Positions 7,701 to 17,193 are shown, counted from the stretch's first letter. The stretch: DNA of 64,000 nucleotides from an uncultured Odoribacter sp. (GCA_944321165.1 CALUKE010000001.1:124001-188000), one strand, 5' to 3'. Made by a program: numbers and translations. The notes: generated by a model not told the origin, from the sequence alone.

Positions 7701-10661
7701 ATGTCTATCGAACTACACAAAATCTACAAACGGAAAAAAAGCGACCGCGATATCTTTCAGGAGCTGATGCCTTTCAAGATCAAGGAAATTCTTCTGATTG
7801 CCAATTATTACGATGCCTATACCATCGAACGGGAAGGACAGTTTACAGACAAAATCGTGGGGGAATACCTGCAGGTTAACCTGTATACAGCCCCTCGTTT
7901 CACCTCGGTTGCCAGTGAAACGGAAGCGTTGAAGATTTTAGCGGAAAGACATATCGATCTGATCATTATCATGGCCGGATTGGACAAAAAGACACCCGTC
8001 CAGATCAGTCGTCATCTCAAAGAACTCTATCCGGGTATTTGCCAGCTTTTGCTGGTAAACAACAACTCTGATCTGGCCTATTTCCATACCATAGAAGATC
8101 AATTGCACGAATCGATAGAACGACTGTTTGTCTGGAACGGTTCTACCAAGATTTTTCTGGTCATGGCCAAATACATCGAAGATAAAATGAACCTGGACCG
8201 GGATACGCACCTGGGAGATATCCGGGTGATTCTGCTGGTCGAAAATTCCGTGCGGTATTATTCCCGCTATCTGCCATTGCTCTACACCGAAGTGATGACC
8301 CAGACCCAGGAACTCATTTCCTCCGAACCGCAGGACAGCGATATGAGCCTCGTCATGAAGATCCGGGTACGCCCCAAAGTGATCCTGGCCACCAATTACG
8401 AAGAGGCGGTTTATATCATCGATCATTACCGGGAAAATCTGATCGGTGTCATCTCGGATGTTCGCTACAAACGGGCCGGTATCGAGGATGAAGAAGCCGG
8501 CATCCGGCTGATCCGCTATGTGGAAGAAACCGGAGGCAATATCCCCTGTATGCTCCAGAGTCAGGAACCAGAGAATGCTGCCAGGGCCAAAGCACTGCAT
8601 GCAGCTTTCATAAACAAAAATTCTCCGACGCTGGCACACGATATCAAAGACTTTATCAAAGGCTATCTGGGATTCGGCGATTTTATCTTCCGCAATAAAA
8701 ACGGAGAGCCCATCGATAAAGCGACCTCGATCGAAGAATTCAAGCAAAAACTGCTGAACATTCCAGACGAATCGCTGATTTACCATTCCATCCGGAACGG
8801 TATCTCCACCTGGTTGATGGCCCGTCGGGAAATCACCCTGGCCAAACACTTGCGCCGCTATCGCCTGGAAGATTTCCGTACTCCCGACGAAGTCCGGCAG
8901 TTCATACTCCGGGTTTTCGAAGCGGCAGAACTGAAAAAAATAAAAGGCCGGATCATTAATTTCAACCCCAAACTGGTCGATTCCAATCGCTACATTACCC
9001 GACTGGGAAAAGGTTCATTCGGCGGTAAGGGCCGGGGCATGGCCTTTCTGTCCAATTTCATCGAAAATGTCGATTTCAAAAAACTGATTCCCCAACTAAA
9101 AATCGAAATTCCCAAAACCGCGATCATCGGGGTCGATGAATTCGATAATTTTATCGACAACAATGAATTGAGTCATCTCATATACAGCAATCGCAGTTAC
9201 CAAGAAATCAAAAATGCGTTTGTTGCTGCTCCCCTGCCCCGGAAACTACGGGAGAAACTGCGTGACTACCTGGAGGTAATGCATAAACCACTGGCCGTAC
9301 GTTCTTCGGGATTGTTTGAAGATTCTCTCAGTCAACCGTTTGCCGGAGTTTATGCCACCTATCTGATACCCAATAATCATCCGGACATCGAACGTCGCAT
9401 TTCAGACTTGGAGACGGCAATCAAACTGGTGTATGCTTCCATCTTTACCGACAGTTCAAGAGCCTATTTCCAGGCCATCGGCAGTATGATCGAAGAGGAA
9501 AAAATGGGGGTGATTTTGCAGGAAGTCGTCGGTAATGAATGCAATGGCAAGTACTATCCCAATATCAGTGGAGTGGCCCAGTCCTACAATTTTTATCCCT
9601 TCTCGTACATCAAACCGGAAGACGGATTTGCAGTCATTGCCCTGGGATTGGGAGCTTATGTAGTGGGAGGAGAAAAAACCCACCGTTTCTGTCCCCGTTT
9701 CCCCAAATTGCAATTGGCCTCCATTCAGGACATGATCCGCGATTCTCAAAAATACTTTTATGCGGTCGACATGACCCGGACCGACTACAATCTGAGCGAG
9801 GATGGAGAGGATGCCGCCATAAAGTCCTACGACCTGAGAGACATCGAAGCAGACGGCAACTTGCAGCACTGTGCTTCCGTTTACGATTTTGTCAACGACC
9901 GGATCTGTTTCGATTTCAGCGTTCGTGGTCCCCGAATCGTCAACTTCCCGAACATATTGCAATATGACTATATTCCCCTCGCTTCCACCCTGGATATCCT
10001 GTTGGATATTTTTTCACAGGCCATGGGAGCTCCCGTTGAAATGGAATTCGCCGTCAACAAAGAAAACGAGGAATGGAAATTTTATGTACTTCAGATCAAA
10101 CCCCTGATCAAGAATGAATACAATCTGGACATTGAAAAAGAAAACATCGATTTCTCCAGAGCGGTCTTGCGGGCGGATAAAGGCATGGGAAACGGAAAAA
10201 TCACCGATATCCGGGATCTGATCTATGTCGATCCGGAGAAATTCGACCGGCTGCGCACCGAGGAGATGGCCGGGGAGGTGAAATATTTCAACGAACAGCT
10301 GAAAGCCACCGACACGCCTTACATTCTGATCGGTCCGGGACGGTGGGGCACCCGCGACAAACTGACCGGCATTCCGGTATTATGGTCCGACATTTCCAAA
10401 GCCAAAGTTATCGTTGAACAGGGACTTCGGGATTTTCCGCTGGATGCCTCTCTGGGATCACACTTTTTCCACAATGTCACCTCCATGCATGTCGGTTATT
10501 TTGCAGTTCCCTACGAATCAGAAAATTCATTCATCAACTACGACATCATCCGACAACAGGAAGTGGTGGAAGAAAAAGAATTCGTCCGACACATCCGTTT
10601 CAAGGATCCGGTTACGGTGTATATGGATGGGAAAAAACAGACATCGGTCATTGTATCTTAA
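7701..10661 (+). CDS. PEP synthase/PPDK N-domain protein with N-terminal receiver-like domains
   Basis: A 986-residue cytoplasmic protein. Residues about 20-140 and 170-330 look like two response-regulator receiver folds: the first has lost the phospho-acceptor (LIIIMAGLDKK), the second keeps one in VISDVRYKR (Asp253). The middle (about 430-840) is an ATP-binding domain of the pyruvate phosphate dikinase type, with GKGSFGGKGRGMAF and LAVRSSGLFEDS. The last 110 residues carry ILIGPGRWGTRDKL and GIPVLWSDIS. The phosphohistidine swivelling domain and the PEP/pyruvate barrel of true PEP synthase are absent, so it cannot make PEP alone. A phosphorylation-controlled nucleotide-dependent enzyme is plausible; the substrate is unknown. 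It starts 34 bases after xylA and may be read from the same transcript. Confidence 0.75.
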   Translation: MSIELHKIYKRKKSDRDIFQELMPFKIKEILLIANYYDAYTIEREGQFTDKIVGEYLQVNLYTAPRFTSVASETEALKILAERHIDLIIIMAGLDKKTPVQISRHLKELYPGICQLLLVNNNSDLAYFHTIEDQLHESIERLFVWNGSTKIFLVMAKYIEDKMNLDRDTHLGDIRVILLVENSVRYYSRYLPLLYTEVMTQTQELISSEPQDSDMSLVMKIRVRPKVILATNYEEAVYIIDHYRENLIGVISDVRYKRAGIEDEEAGIRLIRYVEETGGNIPCMLQSQEPENAARAKALHAAFINKNSPTLAHDIKDFIKGYLGFGDFIFRNKNGEPIDKATSIEEFKQKLLNIPDESLIYHSIRNGISTWLMARREITLAKHLRRYRLEDFRTPDEVRQFILRVFEAAELKKIKGRIINFNPKLVDSNRYITRLGKGSFGGKGRGMAFLSNFIENVDFKKLIPQLKIEIPKTAIIGVDEFDNFIDNNELSHLIYSNRSYQEIKNAFVAAPLPRKLREKLRDYLEVMHKPLAVRSSGLFEDSLSQPFAGVYATYLIPNNHPDIERRISDLETAIKLVYASIFTDSSRAYFQAIGSMIEEEKMGVILQEVVGNECNGKYYPNISGVAQSYNFYPFSYIKPEDGFAVIALGLGAYVVGGEKTHRFCPRFPKLQLASIQDMIRDSQKYFYAVDMTRTDYNLSEDGEDAAIKSYDLRDIEADGNLQHCASVYDFVNDRICFDFSVRGPRIVNFPNILQYDYIPLASTLDILLDIFSQAMGAPVEMEFAVNKENEEWKFYVLQIKPLIKNEYNLDIEKENIDFSRAVLRADKGMGNGKITDIRDLIYVDPEKFDRLRTEEMAGEVKYFNEQLKATDTPYILIGPGRWGTRDKLTGIPVLWSDISKAKVIVEQGLRDFPLDASLGSHFFHNVTSMHVGYFAVPYESENSFINYDIIRQQEVVEEKEFVRHIRFKDPVTVYMDGKKQTSVIVS

Positions 10662-10667
10662 TATACA

Positions 10668-10703
10668 GGGACGGAAGACTCCCGAAAAAAGGAGTTTCCG
10701 CCC
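10668..10703. terminator. imperfect hairpin between convergent genes
   Basis: The arms GGGACGGAAGACTCC and GGAGTTTCCGCCC pair with a few mismatches around an A-rich loop. It sits just after the stop at 10661 and before the convergent glmS stop. There is no clear T-tract, so it is a weak terminator candidate. Confidence 0.35.
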
Positions 10704-10787
10704 TTGTCCGTATTTCCCGGTCCTTTATTCCCCTTCCACCAGGGAGACGAGACGGACAGGAAGATAATAGCTGAAGCATAAAAGAGA

Positions 10788-12632
10788 TTATTCCACCGTG
10801 ACAGATTTGGCCAGGTTTCTCGGCTGATCCACATTGCGCCCCTTATTGACAGCAATATAGTAGGCCAGCAATTGCAAAGGAACGGAAGCGACAAGAGGCG
10901 CAAAAGGTTCCAACGTACGAGGAACCTCAATGCAATAATCGGCGATGCCGCGTACCATTTCATCCCCTTCGCTCACGATGGCGATGACCTTTCCCTGGCG
11001 GGCTTTGATTTCCTGTATATTGCTGATGGTTTTTTCATAAATGCTGTCAGTAGTTGCTATTGCAACAACCGGCATCTCCACATCAATCAAAGCGATCGGA
11101 CCATGTTTCATTTCTGCGGCCGGATATCCTTCGGCATGGATATAGGAAATTTCTTTCAGTTTCAAGGCTCCTTCCAAAGCGGCCGGATAATTATATCCCC
11201 GTCCTAAATAAATAAAATTACGGGCATAAGTAAATATCTTAGACAGCTCTTTCACCACCTCACTATTTTTCAGCACTTTTGACAATTTATCCGGTATACC
11301 TTGCAACTCTTTCACCATCTCTTCAAACCGGGTCTGGGAAAGAGTTCCTTTCTGCTGGGCAATTGTCAAAGCCAACATGGAGAGTACAGTCACCTGTCCG
11401 GTAAATGCCTTGGTCGAAGCCACTCCTATTTCCGGTCCTACATGGATATAGGAACCGGAATCTGTCGCCCTCGCAATGGAAGACCCCACCACATTACAGA
11501 TGCCATATATAAAAGCCCCCTTCGACTTGGCCAGTTCGATGGCTGCCAGGGTATCGGCCGTTTCTCCCGACTGGGAAATAGCGATTACGATATCCCCCGG
11601 ATGAATGACCGGATTCCGGTAACGAAACTCGGAAGCATATTCCACCTCTACCGGAATCCGGCACAAATCTTCAATCAGATGCTCTCCGATCAAAGCCGCA
11701 TGCCAGGAGGTGCCACAGGCAACAATGATAATACGATGGGCATTCAAAAACTTGTCCCGGTTGTCGATCACTCCGGAAAGGACCACCTGCGTCCCTTCTA
11801 TATTTATTCTTCCCCGAATGCAATCTTGCAGCGTACGAGGCTGTTCGAAAATTTCCTTTAACATAAAATGCGGATAGCCCCCTTTTTCCAACTGACTCAA
11901 ATTCATAGCCAACTTTTTTATTTCAGGAGTGATCTCTACATTGTTCAAGTTTACTACCTTTAAAGGTTCCCCCCGACGGATCACCGCAATCTCTTCATCG
12001 TTCAGATAGACAACCCGGTCTGTATATTCTACGATCGGAGTCGCATCCGAGGCCAGAAAAAACTCATCTTCTCCAATCCCGACTACCAATGGACTGCTTT
12101 TACGGGCCGCAATAATCTCATCCGGATTGTTCCGGTCGATCAGTGCAATGGCATAGGCTCCGATAACCTGGTGTAAGGCCAGCTGAACCGCCGTACATAA
12201 ATCCACCCGATTGGTCTGCATGATATATTCCACCAGATAGACGATCACCTCGGTATCCGTACGGCTTCGAAAGGTATATCCCTTACTTTCCAATTCTGTC
12301 CGCAACACCGTGTAATTTTCAATGATCCCGTTGTGAATCAATGCCAGTCCCTTGGACTGGGAATAATGCGGATGAGCATTTGCCTCATTGGGTTCACCGT
12401 GGGTTGCCCAACGGGTATGGGCGATACCGATACACCCGGAAACGTCCTTGGATTCGGCAAAACGTTCCAGATCAGCAACTTTTCCTTTGGTTTTATATAC
12501 ATTCAATTCCAGACGGTCTGATAGCAAAGCGATACCGGCACTGTCATACCCCCGGTATTCCAAACGGTGCAACCCTTTTATCAAAATGGGATAAGCAGCC
12601 TTTGATCCCATATATCCTACAATTCCACACAT
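10788..12632 (-). CDS. glmS: glutamine-fructose-6-phosphate aminotransferase
   Basis: A 614-residue enzyme making glucosamine 6-phosphate from fructose 6-phosphate and glutamine, the first step toward UDP-GlcNAc for peptidoglycan and lipid A. The start was set at MCGIVGYMG so that Cys2 becomes the N-terminal glutaminase nucleophile after Met removal; the frame extends 7 codons further upstream but that start would inactivate it. HTRWATHGEPNEANAHPH is the glutaminase glutamine-binding region; two SIS isomerase domains follow (SQSGETADT in the first), and the C-terminus ends LAKSVTVE as in the family. No glmS ribozyme is visible upstream. Confidence 0.97.
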   Translation of the reverse strand: MCGIVGYMGSKAAYPILIKGLHRLEYRGYDSAGIALLSDRLELNVYKTKGKVADLERFAESKDVSGCIGIAHTRWATHGEPNEANAHPHYSQSKGLALIHNGIIENYTVLRTELESKGYTFRSRTDTEVIVYLVEYIMQTNRVDLCTAVQLALHQVIGAYAIALIDRNNPDEIIAARKSSPLVVGIGEDEFFLASDATPIVEYTDRVVYLNDEEIAVIRRGEPLKVVNLNNVEITPEIKKLAMNLSQLEKGGYPHFMLKEIFEQPRTLQDCIRGRINIEGTQVVLSGVIDNRDKFLNAHRIIIVACGTSWHAALIGEHLIEDLCRIPVEVEYASEFRYRNPVIHPGDIVIAISQSGETADTLAAIELAKSKGAFIYGICNVVGSSIARATDSGSYIHVGPEIGVASTKAFTGQVTVLSMLALTIAQQKGTLSQTRFEEMVKELQGIPDKLSKVLKNSEVVKELSKIFTYARNFIYLGRGYNYPAALEGALKLKEISYIHAEGYPAAEMKHGPIALIDVEMPVVAIATTDSIYEKTISNIQEIKARQGKVIAIVSEGDEMVRGIADYCIEVPRTLEPFAPLVASVPLQLLAYYIAVNKGRNVDQPRNLAKSVTVE

Positions 12633-12684
12633 AGAATATAAATATAAATTCAAATTAATTCATTTCAAGTTTACGAATGAATAG

Positions 12685-12692
12685 CAAAAATA
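12685..12692 (-). promoter_or_regulatory. -7 promoter element for glmS
   Basis: On the minus strand 12692-12685 reads TATTTTTG, an exact TAnnTTTG match, leaving a leader of roughly 45-50 bases before the glmS ATG at 12632. The -33 box is not clear. Confidence 0.45.
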
Positions 12693-12747
12693 TTATTTTA
12701 TGTGTAGAAAATGATTCGAATTATGTATTTTTTAATTTTATTGGATT

Positions 12748-14550
12748 TTATCTGAATTTGATTACTTTCATAAAACAATTCTTACAATCGAAATCCAGCC
12801 GGAAACGATGCTTGTCATTGAATAGAAAAAGCGGGAATTCCAGATCTTCATTCCGATGCAGTTTCCGACAACGCCCCAGTTCATACAACAGACAATAACG
12901 GGTTCGCATCAGGTCCCTTTCCTCTGTCGATATCGGAGACTTTTCGAAACAGTTGTCGACGACTTTCGTGCCGCATGCTTCGTAAAAGGTCCGAGCATAT
13001 TGATTGGCAATGTTATAATGCCAATCGGCCTCTGTCGGCACCGTTTTCAGAAGCATCGGCGCTCCCGGCAACATTTTTTCCCGGAGCACCTCCCTTTCCT
13101 GCAGCAAACGTTCCAACAATTCACGTCGCAAGGCATTCGCTGCGGCAGCAGGAACAAACAATACTTCAGGTCCCTCCATTTCAACCTGTTTACAGTCGAA
13201 TACCGTTTCTCCACATTTGGCCAATTGTTGTGCAAGCCGTTCTGCTTGCAGAGGATTTTGCGCCTTTTCAAACCGTTCTTCCGACCGAATCCTAACCACT
13301 CCCCCATCTTCATCCATTACTTCCAGACACAGATGTCCGTATTCCGACCATACTTTCATGGAAATCTGAATTTTCCGAACAGAAGGGGATTTTTCCAATT
13401 GCTGGTTGAAACGATGATCATAATTCCGGTACAATTCCGTTCCGGGAGCTACTTTTACATTTTCGTTGCACACAATCCGGTCTGCCAATGCCTGATTGAC
13501 TTTTATCCCCTTCAGCTCTCCTCCTTCCAGGTAACAAAGTCCGTCCCCATTAGACAAAACTTCCTGTGAGCGAATGAAAACAGTATTTGCCCTCACCCCG
13601 TTGACGACCGCCACTTTTTTTCCCATTGATTTCGGAGTTTCCAAATTGACTAAGCCTCGATGCCTTCCCGTCATGAAATAATCCGAACTGCCCCGACTGA
13701 AACTGCGCTCCGGATCGGCTACGAAAGAAGAAACAACCTTACCAGAAGCGATCCGTTCAATATGGGGATTCTGGTTGATTAGCGAAGAGTAATAATTTGT
13801 TACATTTGCCACATAATTCTCATCCTTCAGACGTCCTTCTATTTTAAAAGAATCGACACCGGTATCTATTAAATCATTAATATAAGATGAAAGATTTAAA
13901 TCTTTGAGAGACAATACATATCTATCTTTTATCAATAGTCTTTTCCGGCTATCTTCCACCGACCATTTCATCCGGCAGGGTTGGGCACACTCGCCCCGAT
14001 TGGCCGAACGTCCGAACATGTATTGTGACAAGTAACATTGCCCACTTAGACTGACACACAGCGCCCCATGCACAAAGACTTCCAGTTCCGCTTTTACCGT
14101 TTGCCGGATCTCCCGGATCTGTTCCAGCGAAAGTTCCCGGGCCAGTACGATCCGCTGAAAACCGAGACTGTCCAAAAAACGAATCCTGTCGAGATCATAA
14201 TTATGCATCTGTGTACTGGCATGTAAGCAAATCGGAGGCAGATTCATCCGTAATATTCCCAAATCCTGAATGATAAGAGCATCTACCCCACGTTCGTACA
14301 ACTCCCAGATCATTTTTTCTGCTTCGGCCAACTCCGAATCGTACAGCAGAGTATTCAGCGTTACAAATACCCGTGCATAAAAACGATGGGCATATTTTAC
14401 CAAGGCCTCAATATCCTCCAGACTATTGGCAGCTGCCTTACGGGCGCCAAAAGCCGACGCCCCGATATAGACAGCATCCGCCCCGTTGTCGATCGCAATT
14501 TTCCCCACTTTCAAATCCCGGGCCGGAGATAATAATTCTATCTTTTGCAT
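12748..14550 (-). CDS. U32 family peptidase-like RNA hydroxylation protein
   Basis: A 600-residue member of the U32 (collagenase-like) family. The N-terminus IELLSPARDLKVGKIAIDNGADAVYIG and the signature FVHGALCVSLSGQCYLS followed by SANRGECAQPCR (about residues 160-190) are diagnostic; the cysteines there are proposed iron-sulfur ligands. Length and the extra C-terminal domain resemble E. coli RlhA (YdcP), required for hydroxylation of a 23S rRNA cytidine, more than the shorter TrhP (YegQ), which acts on tRNA. The C-terminal CKNCF adds two cysteines. It lies 23 bases downstream of bioD on the same strand and is probably co-transcribed. RNA hydroxylation is inferred from homologues; peptidase activity is doubtful. 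Confidence 0.8.
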   Translation of the reverse strand: MQKIELLSPARDLKVGKIAIDNGADAVYIGASAFGARKAAANSLEDIEALVKYAHRFYARVFVTLNTLLYDSELAEAEKMIWELYERGVDALIIQDLGILRMNLPPICLHASTQMHNYDLDRIRFLDSLGFQRIVLARELSLEQIREIRQTVKAELEVFVHGALCVSLSGQCYLSQYMFGRSANRGECAQPCRMKWSVEDSRKRLLIKDRYVLSLKDLNLSSYINDLIDTGVDSFKIEGRLKDENYVANVTNYYSSLINQNPHIERIASGKVVSSFVADPERSFSRGSSDYFMTGRHRGLVNLETPKSMGKKVAVVNGVRANTVFIRSQEVLSNGDGLCYLEGGELKGIKVNQALADRIVCNENVKVAPGTELYRNYDHRFNQQLEKSPSVRKIQISMKVWSEYGHLCLEVMDEDGGVVRIRSEERFEKAQNPLQAERLAQQLAKCGETVFDCKQVEMEGPEVLFVPAAAANALRRELLERLLQEREVLREKMLPGAPMLLKTVPTEADWHYNIANQYARTFYEACGTKVVDNCFEKSPISTEERDLMRTRYCLLYELGRCRKLHRNEDLEFPLFLFNDKHRFRLDFDCKNCFMKVIKFR

Positions 14551-14573
14551 AAGTCAATACCGACATGTTTCTA

Positions 14574-15251
14574 TCAAAATCCCCGGGTAAACAAATCCAG
14601 TTCGGGCCAATGATTTTCTTCCACTACCGGCAATTCCAACAGACGGCACTGGGGAAAATACTCTTCCAGATACTGCCGGATAATGGTAATGGAATCATTT
14701 TTGATCCATTCACTGTCGTTGGGAAAATCATTATAAACCACATAAGCCACCTCTATTCCACGCAAACGGCATAATTCCAGACTCATCAAGGTATGATTGA
14801 TACTCCCCAATTTGGAGGAGGTTACCAATATCAACGGATGGCGATATTCCTGGATATAATCGATTGTCAGGTAATGACGGGTAACCGGAACATATAATCC
14901 ACCCGCCCCTTCCAACAGCACCACATCATACATGGCTGCCAGTTTTTCCGTCGACCGGTGAATCCGTTTCACATCGATTTCTATCCGATCGATTTCTGCA
15001 GCCAAATGAGGGGAAGCCGGATAGGTCATCACATAAGGACAAGTGGTTCCGTCCCGATCGACCTCCTGAGGTTCAATTCCCATAATTTCCCGATGTTTCA
15101 GAATATCTTCCGAAATGCCTACACAACCGGTCTGGATAAATTTCTGGGTAATCACTCGAACCCCTTGCTTCTGTAATGTCCTGGCAATCACCCCGGTCAC
15201 AATCGATTTTCCGGCATCTGTATCAATGCCACTAACAAAATATACGGCCAT
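14574..15251 (-). CDS. bioD: dethiobiotin synthetase
   Basis: A 225-residue P-loop enzyme closing the ureido ring of dethiobiotin from 7,8-diaminopelargonate, CO2 and ATP. The N-terminus FVSGIDTDAGKSIVTG is the BioD Walker A variant; LEGAGGLYVPVTR is the second family motif, and LILVTSSKLGSINHTLMSL the third. The start was placed at MAVYFVSG; the frame is open 148 codons further upstream but that stretch is non-coding in character and crosses the promoters of both divergent genes. It is about 27 kb away from the bioB-A-F-G-C operon in this window. It heads a short operon with the U32 gene. Confidence 0.92.
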   Translation of the reverse strand: MAVYFVSGIDTDAGKSIVTGVIARTLQKQGVRVITQKFIQTGCVGISEDILKHREIMGIEPQEVDRDGTTCPYVMTYPASPHLAAEIDRIEIDVKRIHRSTEKLAAMYDVVLLEGAGGLYVPVTRHYLTIDYIQEYRHPLILVTSSKLGSINHTLMSLELCRLRGIEVAYVVYNDFPNDSEWIKNDSITIIRQYLEEYFPQCRLLELPVVEENHWPELDLFTRGF

Positions 15252-15281
15252 GATGTATTTTTTTGCTTTATTTATTTTGGA

Positions 15282-15289
15282 CAAAAATA
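15282..15289 (-). promoter_or_regulatory. -7 promoter element for bioD
   Basis: The minus strand at 15289-15282 reads TATTTTTG, an exact match to TAnnTTTG, 31 bases before the bioD ATG. This supports the chosen start at 15251. Confidence 0.5.
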
Positions 15290-15334
15290 GTAAATTCAAG
15301 AAGAAATCGATTTTATTTTCATCAGATTGTTTTT

Positions 15335-15342
15335 TAAATTCG
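15335..15342 (+). promoter_or_regulatory. possible -7 element for the OmpA-type lipoprotein gene
   Basis: TAAATTCG has one mismatch to TAnnTTTG and lies 25 bases before the ATG at 15367. No -33 box was found. Confidence 0.3.
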
Positions 15343-15366
15343 CACTTACAATATAAAACATAAATT

Positions 15367-16074
15367 ATGAAAATCAAGAATCTTTTTATTACGTCTCTAC
15401 TCGGAGGAAGTCTGATTTTTTCGGGTAGTGTCTTTTCGGGTTGTGCCAGTATGAATAACACAGGGAAAGGAGCCATCATCGGAGCCGGTGGCGGAGCTGC
15501 ATTGGGAGCTGGTGTCGGTGCATTGGCCGGTAAAGGGAAAGGGGCTGCTATAGGCGCCGCAGTCGGTGCTGCCATCGGTTCGGGAACCGGAGCCTTAATC
15601 GGTCGACGCATGGACCAACAGAAAAAAGAATTGGAAGCCATTGAAGGCGCAAAAGTGGAGACAGTCCAGGATATCAACAATCTGCAAGCCATCAAGGTTA
15701 CCTTTGATCAAAGTATTCTTTTTGCCACCAATCAAAGTGAATTAAATGCCAGTTCCAGAGATGCACTGACAAAATTCGCCGCCTCTTTGAAAAATTCTCC
15801 GGATACCGATATTACCATTTTTGGACATACCGACAATACCGGAACCCGGGAAGTAAATACTCGCATTTCCAAAGAAAGGGCCGAAGCGGTTGCCAATTTT
15901 CTGGTTGGCCAGGGTATCAGCCGTTCCCGTCTGACAACGGAAGGACTTGCTTTCGATCAACCGATAGCCGATAACAGTACTGCCGAAGGAAGAGCATTGA
16001 ACCGCCGTGTAGAAATCTACATTACGGCCAACGCCCAAATGATTCAAAAAGCTGAATCAGGAGAACTGAAATAA
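15367..16074 (+). CDS. OmpA-family lipoprotein with glycine-zipper segment
   Basis: A 235-residue exported protein. The signal peptide ends in a lipobox VFSGC with Cys26 as the lipid-bearing residue. Residues about 35-80 are a glycine zipper made of GAGGGAALGAG-type repeats, a helix pair that can insert in membranes. Residues about 110-220 form an OmpA C-terminal domain with the peptidoglycan-binding pattern FGHTDNTG, RISKERAEAVANFL and RALNRRVEIYI. The likely role is to tether the outer membrane to peptidoglycan. It is a single gene between divergent bioD and convergent ptb, with its own hairpin terminator. Confidence 0.9.
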   Translation: MKIKNLFITSLLGGSLIFSGSVFSGCASMNNTGKGAIIGAGGGAALGAGVGALAGKGKGAAIGAAVGAAIGSGTGALIGRRMDQQKKELEAIEGAKVETVQDINNLQAIKVTFDQSILFATNQSELNASSRDALTKFAASLKNSPDTDITIFGHTDNTGTREVNTRISKERAEAVANFLVGQGISRSRLTTEGLAFDQPIADNSTAEGRALNRRVEIYITANAQMIQKAESGELK

Positions 16075-16086
16075 ATCATACAACAA

Positions 16087-16111
16087 GGAGGTTGTCGACA
16101 AGACAGCCTCC
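16087..16111. terminator. hairpin between convergent genes
   Basis: GGAGGTTGTC and GACAGCCTCC pair (one G-T or mismatch position) around a 5-base loop, 13 bases after the lipoprotein stop and 25 bases before the convergent ptb stop. There is no strong T-tract on either strand. Confidence 0.5.
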
Positions 16112-16135
16112 CTGCATTATTAGGATATAGCAAAT

Positions 16136-17044
16136 TTATTCTGACAAAATAGCGGCCAAGGCGATTGAATTCAATTTTGTCTCAACGCTGTCGCCTCGAG
16201 AAGAAAGCACACTGGGGACCTTGGCTCCTACCAAAACAGCCCCTTGCTTGGAATATCCCAATTTCGTATTGGTCTTGTAAAAAACATTACCGGATTCCAG
16301 GTTGGGGAAAATCAAACAGTCGGCATCGCCCGCTACCTCTGAATACATTTTCTTGATTTCGGCAGCTTCTCTGTCGACAGCCACATCCAGTGCCATCGGT
16401 CCTTCAATGATACATCCCGGAATTTGTCCCCGTTCCCCCATCTTCGACAAAATCGCAGCGTCCACCGTCGATTGTACTTTCGGCAATACCTGTTCTGTCG
16501 GTGCAATCAGTGCAATCTTCGGTTTCTCAATTCCCAAAGCTTTGGCTGTAATAGTTACATATTTGATCATGGAAATTTTCTGATTCAAGTCAGGACAGGG
16601 AATCACAGCGACATCGCTGATGGTCAATAATTTGTGATAAGCCGGACACTCCATTACCGTCACATGCGATAAAATGGCATTCGGAGCTACCAACCCCCGT
16701 TCTTTATTTAAAATGGCCCGCATATACCGATCGGTGCTCACCAATCCTTTCATAATTACATCGGCCTCTCCATTCCGGATCATCTCGACAGCGGTCTCTG
16801 CCCCCTTGACATCATTCGGCTCATGGACAATCTTAAAACAAGAAACATCGTATCCATGTTCCTTACATATTCCTTTGATAATCTCGGTATCCCCTACCAG
16901 AATACCCTCTATTAATCCAGCCTTTACAGCCATATAAACAGCTTCGATCGAATGGCTGTCATTGGCAAAAGCCACCACCAGACGCTTTTTACGAGAATTT
17001 CCCTTTAACACCTCGTAAATGTCGCTAATCTTCTCGATTTTCAT
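16136..17044 (-). CDS. ptb: phosphate butyryltransferase-type acyltransferase
   Basis: A 302-residue member of the phosphate acetyl/butyryltransferase family. Length (about 300) and motifs favour the butyryl type: VVAFANDSHSIEAV near the start, ADVIMKGLVSTDRYMRAIL in the middle, ISDVAVIPCPDL, IIEGPMALDVAVD and FPNLESGNVFYK near the end. Ptb converts butyryl-CoA and phosphate to butyryl phosphate, which butyrate kinase then uses to make ATP and butyrate. No buk gene is adjacent; the gene appears monocistronic with a very good promoter at 17076-17105. A true phosphotransacetylase or a branched-chain acyl-CoA specificity remains possible. Confidence 0.82.
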   Translation of the reverse strand: MKIEKISDIYEVLKGNSRKKRLVVAFANDSHSIEAVYMAVKAGLIEGILVGDTEIIKGICKEHGYDVSCFKIVHEPNDVKGAETAVEMIRNGEADVIMKGLVSTDRYMRAILNKERGLVAPNAILSHVTVMECPAYHKLLTISDVAVIPCPDLNQKISMIKYVTITAKALGIEKPKIALIAPTEQVLPKVQSTVDAAILSKMGERGQIPGCIIEGPMALDVAVDREAAEIKKMYSEVAGDADCLIFPNLESGNVFYKTNTKLGYSKQGAVLVGAKVPSVLSSRGDSVETKLNSIALAAILSE

Positions 17045-17075
17045 AGTTTACCTATAATTTAGTTGTAATTTGAAA

Positions 17076-17105
17076 CAAAATTACATATTAATATTAAAAA
17101 TCAAA
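17076..17105 (-). promoter_or_regulatory. ptb promoter
   Basis: On the minus strand TTTG (17105-17102), an 18-base spacer and TAATTTTG (17083-17076) form one of the best Bacteroidota promoters in the window. The -7 box ends 31 bases before the ptb ATG. Confidence 0.65.
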
Positions 17106-17185
17106 ACATTCATGCACATTTTCTTTTTGTTTGTGCAATTTTCATACCAAAGCGTATAAACATCGAAAAAATCCTGAATCTTTGC

Positions 17186-17193
17186 TATCTTTG
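17186..17193 (+). promoter_or_regulatory. -7 promoter element for the MFS gene
   Basis: TATCTTTG is an exact TAnnTTTG match 23 bases before the GTG start at 17217. Confidence 0.45.

Noticed and set aside
12856-13569. 237-codon plus-strand frame opposite the U32 gene
   Set aside because: Antisense shadow with no family features; the minus-strand gene has clear U32 motifs.
15252-15695. Long N-terminal extension of bioD
   Set aside because: It is an antisense shadow of the glycine-zipper lipoprotein and crosses both promoters; BioD begins at MAVYFVSG.
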